Positions 37,680-49,824 of a stretch of 64,000 nucleotides of DNA are shown piece after piece; position 1 is the stretch's first letter; each line of letters starts with the position of its first letter. The notes below the pieces were generated by a model. That model was not told the DNA's origin. It made no database searches and was given only the letters and a program-made list of their open reading frames with translations. A program made the translations under genes and the position numbers. Source of the DNA: Proteles cristata cristata (Eukaryota > Chordata > Mammalia > Carnivora > Hyaenidae); the NCBI GenBank assembly GCA_017311185.1, contig JAESUZ010000969.1:327148-391147 (forward strand), in the 5' to 3' direction.

Positions 37680-38209
37680 TCCATCAGTTTTAACAAAGTA
37701 AGCTTTAATAGACTTAGAGTTCGTTTTAGCTGTGGATACAGGAAATCATGGGAGTTCGGAAGGGGAAGTAATTTCATTATCATGTTGAACAGATTGATTC
37801 CTAAAAATTTCCTTTTAGTTTGAAAATTTTAAAATTCTAGAATGTAACTCATTTTCTCTTGGTATTCATTTTAATATCTTCTCCAGGTTCCTAAAACCAA
37901 AAGAAGGTAGGGGAGAAGAAACACTTTTCAAATGAAAATAATAATGATCACTTAACATTGTATAGTTTAGAAATATATTAAATATGAGCTAGATCTCAGT
38001 CTGTATTTTCAGTCTCCTTTTCCAATATTTTCCAATCTATTTGCTGCTCATTAAAGATAAAAAAGAGGAATAATGTTATCTTCAAAAATATGTGTAGGCT
38101 ATTTAAGATCGGTAAATGCTGCTCAGAAAAAAAAGCATATAGTGTCATAATTTCTATCAACATTCTAAGGATTCTTAGCCTATCTAATGTAGAACACATT
38201 CAATATTTT

Positions 38210-38441
38210 TAATTTTTATGTATTTGTGTATTTATTTTTATTTTGGGGTTATTTATTTTGAGAGAGACAGAGAGGGTGAGCGAGGGAGGGCAGAGAGAGA
38301 GAGGGAGAGAGAGAATCCCAAGCAGGCTCCACACTGTCAGCATGGAGCCGAATGCAGGGCTCAAACACACAAACTGCGAGATCATGACCTGAGCTGAAAC
38401 CAAGAGTCAGACGCTTAACCAGCTAAGTCACCCTGGCACCA
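38210..38441 (-). mobile_element. SINEC copy
   Basis: TTATTTTGAGAGAGACAGAG, GAATGCAGGGCTCAAACAC, head AGCTAAGTCACCCTGGCACC. Diverged; no clear duplication seen. Confidence 0.92.
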
Positions 38442-38624
38442 CAGAAGTTTTTAAAATAATTTTTAATTGACTAGGAACTTCTGTAATTTCACTGGAAATA
38501 AATTCTAGACAGAGCCCATCTGAGTTTGGTAATTCAGATTTTACCCTTTCTATACACATACGTTTCTTTTTCATATGGCTTTTACAATAGCACGAGAGAG
38601 AATATGTAATTTTCTTTGTAGAGA

Positions 38625-38735
38625 TAGAGGAATTTAAGCACAGGGGTGCCAAATTATTTCTTAGGTCACTTAGCTACTTTGCAATATAACCAATACTGGC
38701 ACCTAACAGTCTTGATTCCAAGCCTAGGGTGTATT
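38625..38735 (-). mobile_element. Possible MIR fragment
   Basis: GGAATTTAAGCACAGGGGTGCC, CTTAGGTCACTTAGCTACTTTGC, TTGATTCCAAGCCTAGGG resemble the MIR core reverse complement. Confidence 0.45.
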
Positions 38736-38739
38736 TCAA

Positions 38740-41700
38740 TAAACATCTCCGAATATTAATTTGGTTGTTGAAAAGAAATTAAAAGTTTAAAGTCTGAAGG
38801 AGAATAGGAGATAGGTGGGAGTCTATTGTATATAGTTCAAGGAACTCCCCACCTGTCAGAATCAAAGATATTTTACCATAAGCAAAGCATTTAATAATAT
38901 AGTCATGTTCTCAGAATAATTTTTCTGTTCTTTTTCACCACAGCTCTTATTAAGCCACACAAGATGCCACACACTATAGGTTTACCAAAGAGGCTCTTAA
39001 AACAACACATGCATCAAATTTTCCCTGTTGGAAACAAAGGCTACTATAACAATAAACTCCTTAACGGTTCAGTAACACACAGCTTCCAAAAGAAGAGAGT
39101 CCAGTTAGAATGTGTATTTTCTGTATCATGATTAGATACTGCATAAATTTCCCTAGCGATAGTAACAATAGAAAGACCAAGGTTAGCCTGTTAAATGAAA
39201 TGTGAGTGAGAACCGGGCAGTTCCAAGTGGCTGCTGGCACTTTTAGGTGTCCTGCCAGCGTTGAAACCCACAGGGTCATTTGGCAGTCAGGTGTCATTAG
39301 TCACCTCTCTCCCTGTCTCCCTCTTCCCATCTGTTTTCGTCCAGCCTATTTGTGTAAATTACCTCTCAGTATGCTGCAGGACTCAAACTAGTCATGTATT
39401 TTCCTCCTACTCCTTTGTCCTTTTCATCCCTGACTGCTCATTTAGACTTATACCCATCATTTGACCCAAAATTTAGCATAAGAAGCAAGATAATGGTAGC
39501 AATTAATATTACTACTGTTAGAAAGCAGCATCCCTTATGACTATGGTAAAAGGACCACTAAAGATAGTATAATAAATGTCAAAGACATAGTTGCCACTGG
39601 CCATTTCAAATCATGATGATTATCATCACAGGCCAAAATGTAATGATGCCCTTTAAGAGAATGGAGAGTTTGTATAATTTTGTGGAGACAATTTCCAAAA
39701 TGAATATCCAAAAGAGATTCTTGAAGGGAGTGTTGTTCCTCATAATAGGAAGACCTTTTAGGGAGGATGAGAAAAATAAAATCTGCTTTCTCCTGATTTG
39801 ACCTTGCCATTTACCAACAAGTTGGATGCCCACTTCTCTTTCATTCCAAGTCATAAATATACCTTTGAATTATGTCTCCATGCTATGAAAAAAGGTAAGT
39901 CTCAGCCTGTATTACTCAAGTAAACAATTGTTTATACAATAGCAACTGATAATAAGGAATTCCTACTTTGAGAAGGATTTAGAACTGAAGGGATTATTTG
40001 CCAAGGACAGAAAATAAATCGTGACAAATAATCCTGCATCTGCATTTCAATAATGATAAATAATTAGTCATGTTGGAACAATAGTTATGGGAGTACACTA
40101 TTGATATCTAATTCTAGTTTACATAAAAATCATTAAAAAATCAATTTTCTGAGAACTTTCCACTCTTTACTAATCATCGCATGAAAATATTTGGCCAGAT
40201 TTATTGTATTTGTCCAGTTAAGTAGGTTTTATGGCCTATATGACTAAAGATTTCAGCCTGTGCTTTTTTAGCTCACTGTTAATTTGTCATATGTGGATGA
40301 ATTAAAAATAAAATGTGAACAGTCATGCACTGCAATGAATTAGCCCTCATTTTTCTTTCTTTCTTTTTTTTAAATTTTTTATTTTAATGTATCTTAAGGT
40401 TACAAAGTCCCTAAGGTAATCTAGACTTACCACTCATTGAGTACTTTAATCTCCAATGGAATGACTCTGTAAATAGACCATATGGTTTATATTTAAATAT
40501 TTATAATGGCAAAGGAGTCACCAATTTCTAAGGCAGATCACATATTCGGTAAATTCTGCATCTTTGTGTATGAATACCATATATGCATTGAAACACATTA
40601 CTCAATATTTACCAAATGATTTTCCTTTCCAAAGTCTAACTTTAAAATAATGTAAGGGTTATGATTCATCAGTTCTTTAAAAATAATAAGAGCCCTATTT
40701 GGAAAAGTGCTTAAGAATGATGACAAAATAAAGTATGCAAACATGCATTTGAAAGTAACAATTGAGCCATATATACAATGAGAGGAAATTTTAAAATACA
40801 TGGGGCAAAAATTTTTATGGTATTCATAATAACAAAATAGTGAATTATCTGTATATCTAAAAGAAGAATTGCCTAAAAGAAAGAAATTAATTATAGTACA
40901 TATCTAGGGAATTTTGTGATGCAATTAGAAGTAATGGTCTATATCTATATGTTACTAATATGGAAAGATATGAAAGACCTAGTTATCATATAACACAAAT
41001 TACAAAAGATGGGAAGGTACTGAAAATTCTGTCTAATATATTCCCATTTGTGTAAAATAAATGACTAGCAACCAATGTTTCATATATATGCATACATACA
41101 TATAAACACACACATACATATGTATTTATATCAATAAATAAAAGCATAAAAAGGTTTGAAGGATATATAACCTACAAATTATTAACAGTGTTATCTCTAA
41201 AGAGTGGCATAAATTTGGGAAAGATAGAGAAGGAGATAACTTTGCACACTATGTACTGTTTTCTGAGGGTTATTTCTTGTTTTTAAATGCAAGATTGAAT
41301 ACTCTAAAGGATTTTGAGTGATAGAAATGTCAAGATTGAACTTTTGAAGCATAGGTATCTTTTCTTTTCCCATTTTTTATTGCAATTTTCTGATTTTGTT
41401 CAGTTTGGTGCATAAAACTCATATTCTGTCTGTGAAGATCACCAGTTGATTATGGGAATCACCTATCAGTGAATGTTATCATTGATATAATCTGGTAATG
41501 ATGATAGAATGTTTAACATGGCTCCCTTTTCCTCCTACATTATCACTAACTGCTTTATACATTGCAATTTCCTTTTAGTTAAAACCATGATATAATATCC
41601 AGCAAGTTTATAATTCTCTTGTCTTTCTTATACATATGAACAATTTCTCATGTTACTATACTATACTGCTATATATAGAATACTATATTAAGATCTATAT

Positions 41701-42267
41701 TAATAAATCTTAACATCAAAACCCAAGTTAACTAAAATACTCTGAGACCAAGAGTCTTCAAGTATAAATATTTTGGGTTTGTGGTCCATATATGGTCTCT
41801 AGTCTCAGTCATATAGTCTTTCTTTCTTAACATCCCTTTAAAAATGTAAAAAAAAAAAATATTCTTAGCTTGTAGGAAGTACAAAAACAGGCCACAAGTT
41901 AAATTTAACCTAAGGAACATATTTTGCCAATGCATATCTAGATAATCTCCTCTCTTCAATATCCCTTGGTTCTTTTCTTTCTTATAGACATTCTGTATGA
42001 CAATATGGAAAAACTGTAAATATTATTCAAAATGTAGTTTTGTAAATTTAAATGTCAGTGGAAATACCCCCTACTGTTGAAATGGTATCTTCTGATAAAA
42101 TCTTGAAAAACAAAGAAATAGTATAAAATGAAACCAAAATTCATTCCTTTTGAATTCTAGAGATGGGCTTAACAACAAATTTATCACTGAAGCACACTGC
42201 ATACATTTCCAAAATAAAGTTTCTTAAGCTAACTACCCATCTTTATGGTTGATGCTTATAGCTTTAA
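38740..42267. other. AT-rich intronic stretch without recognisable repeats
   Basis: About 3.5 kb in which I identify only low-complexity patches, such as a T-rich patch near 40350-40390 and CATA/CACA-type repeats near 41085-41125. Two overlapping minus-strand ORFs and one plus-strand ORF at 39541-39854 show no motif. Confidence 0.5.
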
Positions 42268-42480
42268 AAAACTTTTTTAATGTTTATTTATTTATTAGAG
42301 AGAGACTGAGAGGGTGAACAAGAGAGGGGCAGAAAGAGAGGGAGACACAGAATTCGAAGCAGACTCCAGACCCCAAGCCATCAGTACAGAGCCTGATGTG
42401 GGGCTCAAACTGGGGAGCTGTAAGATCATGACCTGAGCCAAAGTTAGACACTTAACCAACTGAGCCACTGAGGCACCCTT
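42268..42480 (-). mobile_element. SINEC copy
   Basis: TTTTTAATGTTTATTTATTTATTAGAG, GATGTGGGGCTCAAACTGG, head CCAACTGAGCCACTGAGGCACC. Diverged. Confidence 0.93.
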
Positions 42481-43554
42481 CTCATATCTTCGCTAGACAT
42501 AACCCAATCAGAAATCAGTTCAGACAAGTGGAAGAATAGATGAGACTTCAAGACAGCAGTGTATTACAGTCTTTCCCTCCTTGAGTGGAAGAGGTATGGC
42601 CTATCCATTAGGACTTTAGGAAACTCATTTTCATTTCCTCTTATCAACATAAGGCTAAACATACAGACATGGCCAAGCAAGCTTCCTTCAGTGCTTAAAT
42701 GAACAGTATAGCTTTCTTGTGTAAGAGTATATTTGTATTTGTAGTACAGCTAAATCAAACTTAAGATAATTGGTAAGTATAAAATATTTATAAAGGATTT
42801 GTGTTTGTCTTTTCATGGAACAGTAAGAAATACAAGTACAAATTGCATACATGAGTATTGGTTTTTCCTTTTTTATTCCTTAGCCCCATTTTAATTCATA
42901 GCCAACTTTTTCATTTAGGAGAATTTGTAACTTCTAGAGTCAGTGACCTTTTTTTATACTTTAGTCCCATGTGTCTGAAATTTGATATATAACAACTTCT
43001 GAGGCCTAATTTTTGAGAAAGTTAAACTTTTAATCAGAAGCTGTTCTGGATCCATACTGCAAAGGCGGTAGTGTGACCTCAGTACCATGTGCTCCAAGAT
43101 GGAAAGTATTCGATACTCGTCAAAGTGGAGGAAATGGGAGAGGGCTTTAATTATACCTGTCGTACAACTATGCTGATTTGATCTACAACTTTGAACAGAA
43201 AAGAGAAATCCACACTTTATTGTGTGGATTAACTGAATGTAGCCAATAAGCTAGTTTAAGTATTTGATACTATGCACTACAAATATGGGTAGTAGTATGC
43301 ACAGAAGCAGATAGATTAGTTGAGGAAAAGAGAGGTGGGTTTCCACTGGATAAGACTGCATCTTTGATCCAATTTTTTTACTAATGTTTATCTGATTTTG
43401 CACTTTGGTATCCTTCCATATTTGGTGTCTTATTTACTTTTGGAAGATTTTCCTATTATTGAACTTCTTATAATTCACTTCAGTGGGGCTTTATTTCTCC
43501 TAAGCTTAATTGTTATGATATGCAGGGAAATAATTTAAAATAAGACAACCTGAA

Positions 43555-43794
43555 CTTAACAGAGGACCAAGGGGGAGAAGAAGGGCGGAAATGGTGGGGG
43601 AAAGGGAGAGAGGCAAACCATGAGAGACTCTTGAATGCTGACAAAAACTGAGGACTGATGGATGTGGGGGGGAGGAGGGATGGGCGTGGAGGAGGACACT
43701 TGTGGGGATGAGCACTGGGTGTTATGTGGAAACTAATTTGACAATAAACTATTTGTAAAAAAAAATAAAAATAAAAAAATAAAAATAAAAAAAT
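43555..43794 (+). mobile_element. L1 LINE 3'-end insertion with 18-bp target-site duplication
   Basis: A severely 5'-truncated carnivore L1 of about 240 bp: 3' UTR (CATGAGAGACTCTTGAATGC, GAGCACTGGGTGTTATG, CAATAAACTATTTG), followed by an AAAAATAAA-patterned tail. Perfect 18-bp duplication AAAATAAGACAACCTGAA (43537-43554 and 43795-43812). Pro/Ser-rich ORFs on the other strand are artefacts of this purine-rich UTR. Confidence 0.95.
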
Positions 43795-44130
43795 AAAATA
43801 AGACAACCTGAAATTGACTCTATGTTAATTCAACATAGCTTCTCCTTGTAGTCACCTTAGATGTGGCAATATTCAGGAAGGCAAAAAGTTGTGTTGTCAG
43901 TTTTGGATAGAAATCATACCTACCTTACTTATTTTTACTTCCTTTGAAAGAAGAAAAGTGTTTTGTTTTAAAGAAAAATACATATTTTATTTCAAAGTTT
44001 ACCCTTCTAGAAATAATTTTGCTTATCAGATTTAGTTTTTTAGATAAATGTTTAATCTCTCACATTCTTCATATGGCTCTACTACATTAATCTTTTGTGC
44101 TTGCTATGTTCAATGTAAATGGCTTCTATA

Positions 44131-44350
44131 TTTTTTTTCTAAGTTTATTTATTTCTTTTGAGAGAGAGAGAGAGAGAGAGAGAGAATCTCCAAGCTGGAA
44201 AGGGGCAGAGAGAGAAGGAGAGAGAGAATTGTAAGCAGGCTCCACACTGCTTGGGCTCCCAATACAAGGCTCAATTTCAGAATCTGAGATCATGACCTCA
44301 ATTGAAATCAAGAGTCAGAGGCTCAGCTGACTGAACCACTCAGGTGCCCA
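44131..44350 (-). mobile_element. SINEC copy with (GA)n expansion
   Basis: TTTATTTATTTCTTTTGAG then about 13 GA units (44158-44184), body, a decayed box B region, and head CTGACTGAACCACTCAGGTGCCC. Confidence 0.92.
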
Positions 44351-44984
44351 TAAATTCCTTTTTGGATTGTTGATTAATTAAGCATTCTCATTCATTTTGA
44401 TAACAAAGACCATATATGACCCTCATCTTCCATTTTATGTCCCCTGTCGTGAGAACCTCCTTGCTTTAAAAGGATGTTGAAATGCATACAATCAGATTAC
44501 AAAGCAAGATTGGAAACCTGATAATCTAATTTTAAAAACTTCCAAACTGGTAGGTTAAAGTTGCATTAAAATATTGCAGAAATATTATGCAATAAATGAA
44601 CATTAACTCACTATATTAAAATTATTTCTAACTCTACATTCATGCAATTGGCATACTTTTCTGTCTCCAGTGATCTAGAGTGTACAGGCAGCCTTCTTCC
44701 ACATAACATGATATTATTCACCAAGATGTTTAGAAAGAACCCCTAAAAGATAAACTGGATGATTCAAACTAGTTCAGCTTCACTTGGTGCACAGTTTAGG
44801 GAAATAAGATCCTGGGATCTTCACCTGTTTCCAAATCCCCACTGATATCATCAGAATTGGAAGTTGCTAGGGAGAAAGACAAAACCTTCCCTTGAAAGGA
44901 AAACTGGCTGAAGACTAATCTTTAGGGAATATGGGAGTTTTCCAAGGGTAAGTTAGTAACAAAATGAGCAATCAAATTAACTAA

Positions 44985-45130
44985 CATTTAGTGAACCCAT
45001 GCTAAACACTTTACTTGCAAAAAAAAAAAAAAACAAAACAATAACCTATAAAGCCTGAGAAAAACACTTTAAAATTAATTCTATAAATATGGTCATTTTA
45101 TACCTTTCAGAGGTCATGTAATATCAGACC
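44985..45130 (-). mobile_element. Possible MIR relic carrying an A-run
   Basis: TAACATTTAGTGAACCCATGC, AAACACTTTACTTGC, an A-run, AATATGGTCATTTTATACC and AGAGGTCATGTAATATCAG suggest a MIR reverse complement. Confidence 0.5.
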
Positions 45131-45329
45131 TCAAATAAAGAGTACACTTGAAAACCCTCTGTGGTCTGATATGGATAAACAAATCATCTGATAAACTAAA
45201 CCCCTTTACATAGACTCTCTATAACTCTTCTTTAAATTTATTCACCTAATGGTATTTTCAAGGGAATAGAAATTCAATGACAAACTTAATGAATCAATCT
45301 TATCTCTGTTGGTGAGCAATAAGTAAATA

Positions 45330-45500
45330 AGATTTATTAAGCTTCTGTTGAATATAAGACTTCCATGAACTATTTTATTTAATTATTATATTAATCCTAT
45401 GAGGTAGGTAGAATTTTTCTCTCCATTTTGTAGGTATAGAAAACTGAGACACCTGGAAATTATGTAATTTAATTCCAGATCTCTCCCTTAGCCCATTTTC
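45330..45500 (-). mobile_element. MIR SINE relic
   Basis: TTATTAAGCTTCTGTTGAATATAAG, TTTTATTTAATTATTATATTAATCC, TATGAGGTAGGTAGAATTTTTC, CTCCATTTTGTAGGTATAG, AACTGAGACACCTGG, AATTATGTAATTTAATTCC: clear MIR reverse complement. Confidence 0.75.
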
Positions 45501-46194
45501 AAATACTATGCAATAAGAGAAGACATATAAGAAACAAATGAACATAAAGAATTGCAGAGAATAAAAGTAGGTACATTGATGGTGTACTTATAAGTGAGTG
45601 CAAATCATTAGACTTGCCCAATTAGACCAGGCAGAAATGAAGGAATAGGTTGGTGGCAGAATGATGAGTATGTGAAAGAAAACTATTTAGAGAAGGTAGG
45701 ATTTGAAAGGCTGCTTGAATATAAAAGGAAGCTTTCATCTCACATTTCTCTGTGATTATCAACAGAGGAGACATCAAAAATAAAATCCACCTCCTCTATT
45801 TTGTATCATTATTTACCTTGGTGGAAATGGCAATTAATTTTCTGGATTTCAAAAGTACAAACAGCTTGCAAAAGTCTCTATAATGCATGTCTTGGATTTC
45901 TATGTAATTTATGTAAGCACAGTGATTTGCCTTTTTGTAATTTATACGAATTCAGTGTTTTCCCAGCCAGGAAATCACATAAATGTCAGAGAAAAAGCTC
46001 TCTTCATTTAGGGATATGCCTAAAGGTGTGCCTACATTTCACAAGGACCAAACACCATGGGGAAAAATATGCTCCCCTCCCGCCTCCCCCCTCCTCACAC
46101 AAAAATCTATCTAGCTATCAGCAATCATCCACAAAATATTCTCTTTCCAGTTTGTAATGTTCCAGAATGTTGGATTTGGAAAGATACTACCTTG

Positions 46195-46410
46195 GAAAAA
46201 CTCCTTATTTTCAGATGATAAAGTGGGAACCCAAAGTAACTAAATGATTAACCCAATACAGTAAGGTCATTGAGATGCAAAACTTACAGGTATCCCTTTT
46301 TATTTTATCAGTGATCTTATAATACTTGGCCAAGCAGGTTTTATTATTCCCATTTCACAGATAATAATACTTAATCTTATTTTATGAAAGTGTAGATTTG
46401 GTGCTAAGAC
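46195..46410 (-). mobile_element. Possible MIR fragments (two adjacent)
   Basis: 46195-46280 has TTTCAGATGATAAAGTGGG and AGTAACTAAATGATTAACCC; 46330-46410 has TTTTATTATTCCCATTTCACAG. Each fits part of the MIR reverse complement; weak. Confidence 0.4.
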
Positions 46411-47296
46411 CAAAGTTTATGGGCTCCAGCTTTCATTCTAATACATTCTCTTCACTAAGTTATGGAAAATATCAACAGAATTTTAAATGGATAAAGTGGA
46501 GAAATTCTGATTTGCTGCTTTCCTATTCATAAGAGAATAGCTTTTTCCTGTGTAGGAATATCCTCAGAAGCATAGTGAGGAAAGTGATAAGATCCAAAAC
46601 TTGATGATGGGAAAGAGTTGGCTGCATAGGAGCAAACCCAGTCCCTCTGCCTGACCCTGAGAGGTAATAGCCTAAATAGGAAAGAATCATTGATCAGAGC
46701 TAACCATGTTGCTGCTGCTCTAGGATTCCTTACTCTCTTTGCTTCAGAGACACTAGTTTTTGCTTCTATCACTGGATCTGTCCCTTGGAGATGCAATAAT
46801 TCTTTTATATGCTCTGACTGCAGTACAGGAAAGCCTCATTTCTCCCTTATTTAGTGTCATGGCCTCTTAGTAAATTTTACTAAGTAATTAAGAGGGAAAT
46901 AAATTCAAAACGGAAATGCAAAAGGAATCCAAAGAGTAGGGCTAAATTTATGTTACCTACAGATATGGCTATTTGGTGGTAGAAATAGTGAAATATTTTT
47001 CAAGCTAGTTGATAAACAGTCACTATTTCAAAGATCCCAAATACATACTGTCACTGCTCTCCTAATCTACTGGCCAATCACCTCCTTCTGTGTATTTCCC
47101 CAACCAATTAAAGGGAAATGAGTGGCACAGTAGGGGACAGCCAGGGCCACATTACAGTGCTGTGACCAGCATTCATGTCCTTTGCCTTGCCATTCTGAAT
47201 CAATTATGCTTACTATTATCTTTGCACAATAGTGAACACATGTATGTCTTCACTGAATGAGTTTGTAACCCCATTCTTCTTCAAGCCAATTCTAAA

Positions 47297-47510
47297 GCTT
47301 TTTTTTTTTTAATTATTGTTTCTAGGAGAGAGAGAGAGACAGCGTGAGCAGGGGAGGGTCAGAGAGAGAGGGAGTGACAGACTGAAACAGGCTCCAGGCT
47401 CTGAGCTGGCAGTTAGCACAGAGCCCGATGCGGGGCTCGAACCCACGAACCGCGAGATCATGACCAAAGCAAAAGTCGGACTCTTAACAGACTAAGCCAC
47501 CCAGGCGCCC
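47297..47510 (-). mobile_element. SINEC copy, young subfamily, with target-site duplication
   Basis: CTAGGAGAGAGAGAGAGACAG, GATGCGGGGCTCGAACCC, GAACCGCGAGATCATG, head GACTAAGCCACCCAGGCGCC. CpGs in box B (CGCGAG, GCGGGG) are retained. Perfect 15-bp duplication CAAGCCAATTCTAAA (47282-47296 and 47511-47525). Confidence 0.98.
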
Positions 47511-47834
47511 CAAGCCAATTCTAAATATCTAATAGCCTCCAGGCATTTATATTCAGTGTGACAAAATGAGCTCCTTGACTTCCCTAATATTTTAATCTCT
47601 GTCTCTAATCTAATCTAATTCATATGTTCTCCTCAACAGAAAACATCCTCATCCACCCAGACAAATCACCTAGACAAAAAGGGGATTATAAATTTCCCCT
47701 TTATCCTGTACTAGCGAAGTTTCAAAGTCCTATAGCATGTCCTCTTTAATCCTTCTAACCCAGCAGCCTCTCACCAGAACTCATGTAGTGTCTTAATAGA
47801 TTTCCTAACATTTCAGGCCCATTCCCTCCAATAA

Positions 47835-48302
47835 AAAGTCCAAACTCACTAGTATGTGGGCCCCTCATAATCTTTATGTTTCTTTATGTTTCTTCATTCT
47901 CTTGTCATCCAGCTTCTGCCGCATGCTACAATTTGCTGTTCTTGAGACATGTCAAGGTGTCTCATGTCCCTTTTGCCTGAAGATTGTCCTTTTTGCCTGA
48001 AACTCCCCCATACTTTTGCCTCCATGGTAGAGCAGACTTTCTAATTTATTAAGAATCACCTGTCACAGAAAGCATTTCCTACTCCCCATCAGCCAGTAAT
48101 CATTCCTTTCTCCATTATGTACTGAATCTTGGGCATATTTCTATCAAAGGACCTGTAAATACTTATTGCACTAATGTATTATGTCTGTCTCTTCTTACTA
48201 GACTGTAAGCTTATTGGAAGCAAGAATGTTCTAGGCACCTTATAGCAGGGACTGGACATATGAGATATGTAATAAATATTTGCTGAGTGAGCAAGCAAAT
48301 GA
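47835..48302 (+). mobile_element. L2 LINE 3' relic
   Basis: AAAAGTCCAAACTCACTAG, CCCCTCATAATCTTTATG, CCTGTCACAGAAAGC, TACTTATTGCACTAATGTATTATG, TACTAGACTGTAAGCTTATTGG, AGCAGGGACTGGACATATGAG, AATAAATATTTGCTGAGTGAGC: a long, ordered L2 match. Confidence 0.78.
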
Positions 48303-49189
48303 TTGGATTAGTCAGCTTGGAAGCTCCAAGTAGTACAAACGTCCCTAAGTCATTGATTTATCAAACTTTATTTTTCTGAATATACTCATATGTTTTACTA
48401 TTACATGTTCATTATAGAGAAGTTGGAAAATGCTGAAAAGCATAAAATACTAATCATTCATTAAACCATGCCTTTCGGCAGAATTAGAAGTAACTCTGCT
48501 CAACTGACCGTACTTTGATTTTTTTTCAACTGTAGTGAGTCCTGTCATCCCTTTCATGACTAAGATATTGAAATATGTTTCATATTTAGGTGCAACGCTT
48601 AAGCAAACTCAGCTATTAGCATCATCTCATATTTTAGAAGCGTTGAGCCCTGGATCTGTGCTGTATTGCTTACTCCTATTAGAGACTAGCAAGACCTATG
48701 GAAGATGCTGCTCAAGATCTATTGTTCTAGCAACTGAAAGTGCTACCAGGGTATCTTTTCCTGTGGTTTGAAAGGAAAGTTTTGATAAAAAATGTTTTCT
48801 GTTTATCTTCCTGTCTCCAAACTAAATGATGAATTTGGCAGAGCAGAGTTCTCCCCAGGCAGTCTTGTTAGACCTGAGTCATAGGGACCAGACTAAGCTA
48901 AATAATTAGGAATTCCACAGAGAAGGGGAGAAATCCCTAAACAATGTGTTTAGGATCAAAAACTGTATAAACACTTCATATGAAAAAGATGCAGTTAACC
49001 TATGGTTAATCTTCCCTAAGGACAGTGTTATAATATTAATATACATATAGTTTTAATTTCATGAACAGGAAGTATTGCATAGTTGGGGTCCAGAGTACTC
49101 AAGACTCCTGAGAGAAATTTCTAAGAAACTTGTGTAAAACCCACAACCTGTCTTGATACAAAGCAAAAATATTCTTAAATAGACATTCA

Positions 49190-49564
49190 GTTATATCATA
49201 AAACATTATATTTGCATATCTATACCTATATATCCACACATACATTTCTGTTTTTTATGAAATATTATAATTTTAGTTTAAAAAGCTTACATAATTTTAA
49301 CATTCCACACCTGGATATGGAGGAATTTACTTAACTGTATAAACCTAAGGCACTATACTTCTGTTTTCTTATTATCATGTGTAATGCTGGGACAAGCATT
49401 TCTATGCATAATTCTTTGAACAGATTTCTGGTTATTGCCTTGGGAAATATTTTTCTAAGTGGAATTATTGGGTCAAAAGATTTTAATATTTTAAAGATTT
49501 TGATAATGTATCACAAAATTGTTTAGCAGAATGTTTGTACCATTTCACATTCCTGCCAGGCGTG
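49190..49564 (-). mobile_element. Old L1 (L1M-type) 3' relic
   Basis: Plus-strand reading: CTGGGACAAGCATTTCTATG, TTGCCTTGGGAAATATTTTTC, GTGGAATTATTGGGTCAAAAG, TTGTACCATTTCACATTCC, CTGCCAGGCGTG, the order seen in old mammalian L1s on the opposite strand. Interrupted at its right edge by a young SINE. An additional piece may lie at 48360-48450 (TATTACATGTTCATTATAGAG). Confidence 0.65.
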
Positions 49565-49585
49565 CCTAGGAATGCCTATCTCTTT

Positions 49586-49803
49586 TTTTTTTTTTTTTAA
49601 TATTTTGTTTATTTCTAGGAGAGCGAGAGAGAGGCAGCGTGAGCAGGGGAGGGGCAGAGAGAGAGGGAGTCACAGACTGAAATAGGCTTCAGGCACTGAA
49701 CTGGCAGTCAGCACAGAGCCCGACGCGGGGCCGAACCCACGAACCGCGAGATCATGACCTAAGCGAATGTCGGATGCTTAACCGACTAAGCCACCCAGGC
49801 GCC
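49586..49803 (-). mobile_element. SINEC copy, young subfamily, with 21-bp target-site duplication
   Basis: Long T-run, CTAGGAGAGCGAGAGAGAGG, GAACCGCGAGATCATG, head GACTAAGCCACCCAGGCGCC. The flanks 49565-49585 and 49804-49824 are identical over 21 bp (start CCTAGGAATG, end TATCTCTTT). One base is missing in box B (GGGGCCGAACC). Among the youngest-looking insertions here. Confidence 0.98.
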
Positions 49804-49824
49804 CCTAGGAATGCCTATCTCTTT

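Noticed and set aside
35700..38441. Possible CRISPR-like array of similar repeats with spacers
   Set aside because: The repeats are five diverged about 200-bp SINEs in both orientations with irregular spacing in a mammalian intron.
45801..46157. 118-codon Cys-containing ORF
   Set aside because: No regular Cys spacing, a low-complexity Pro/Ser end, and no coding context; treated as chance.
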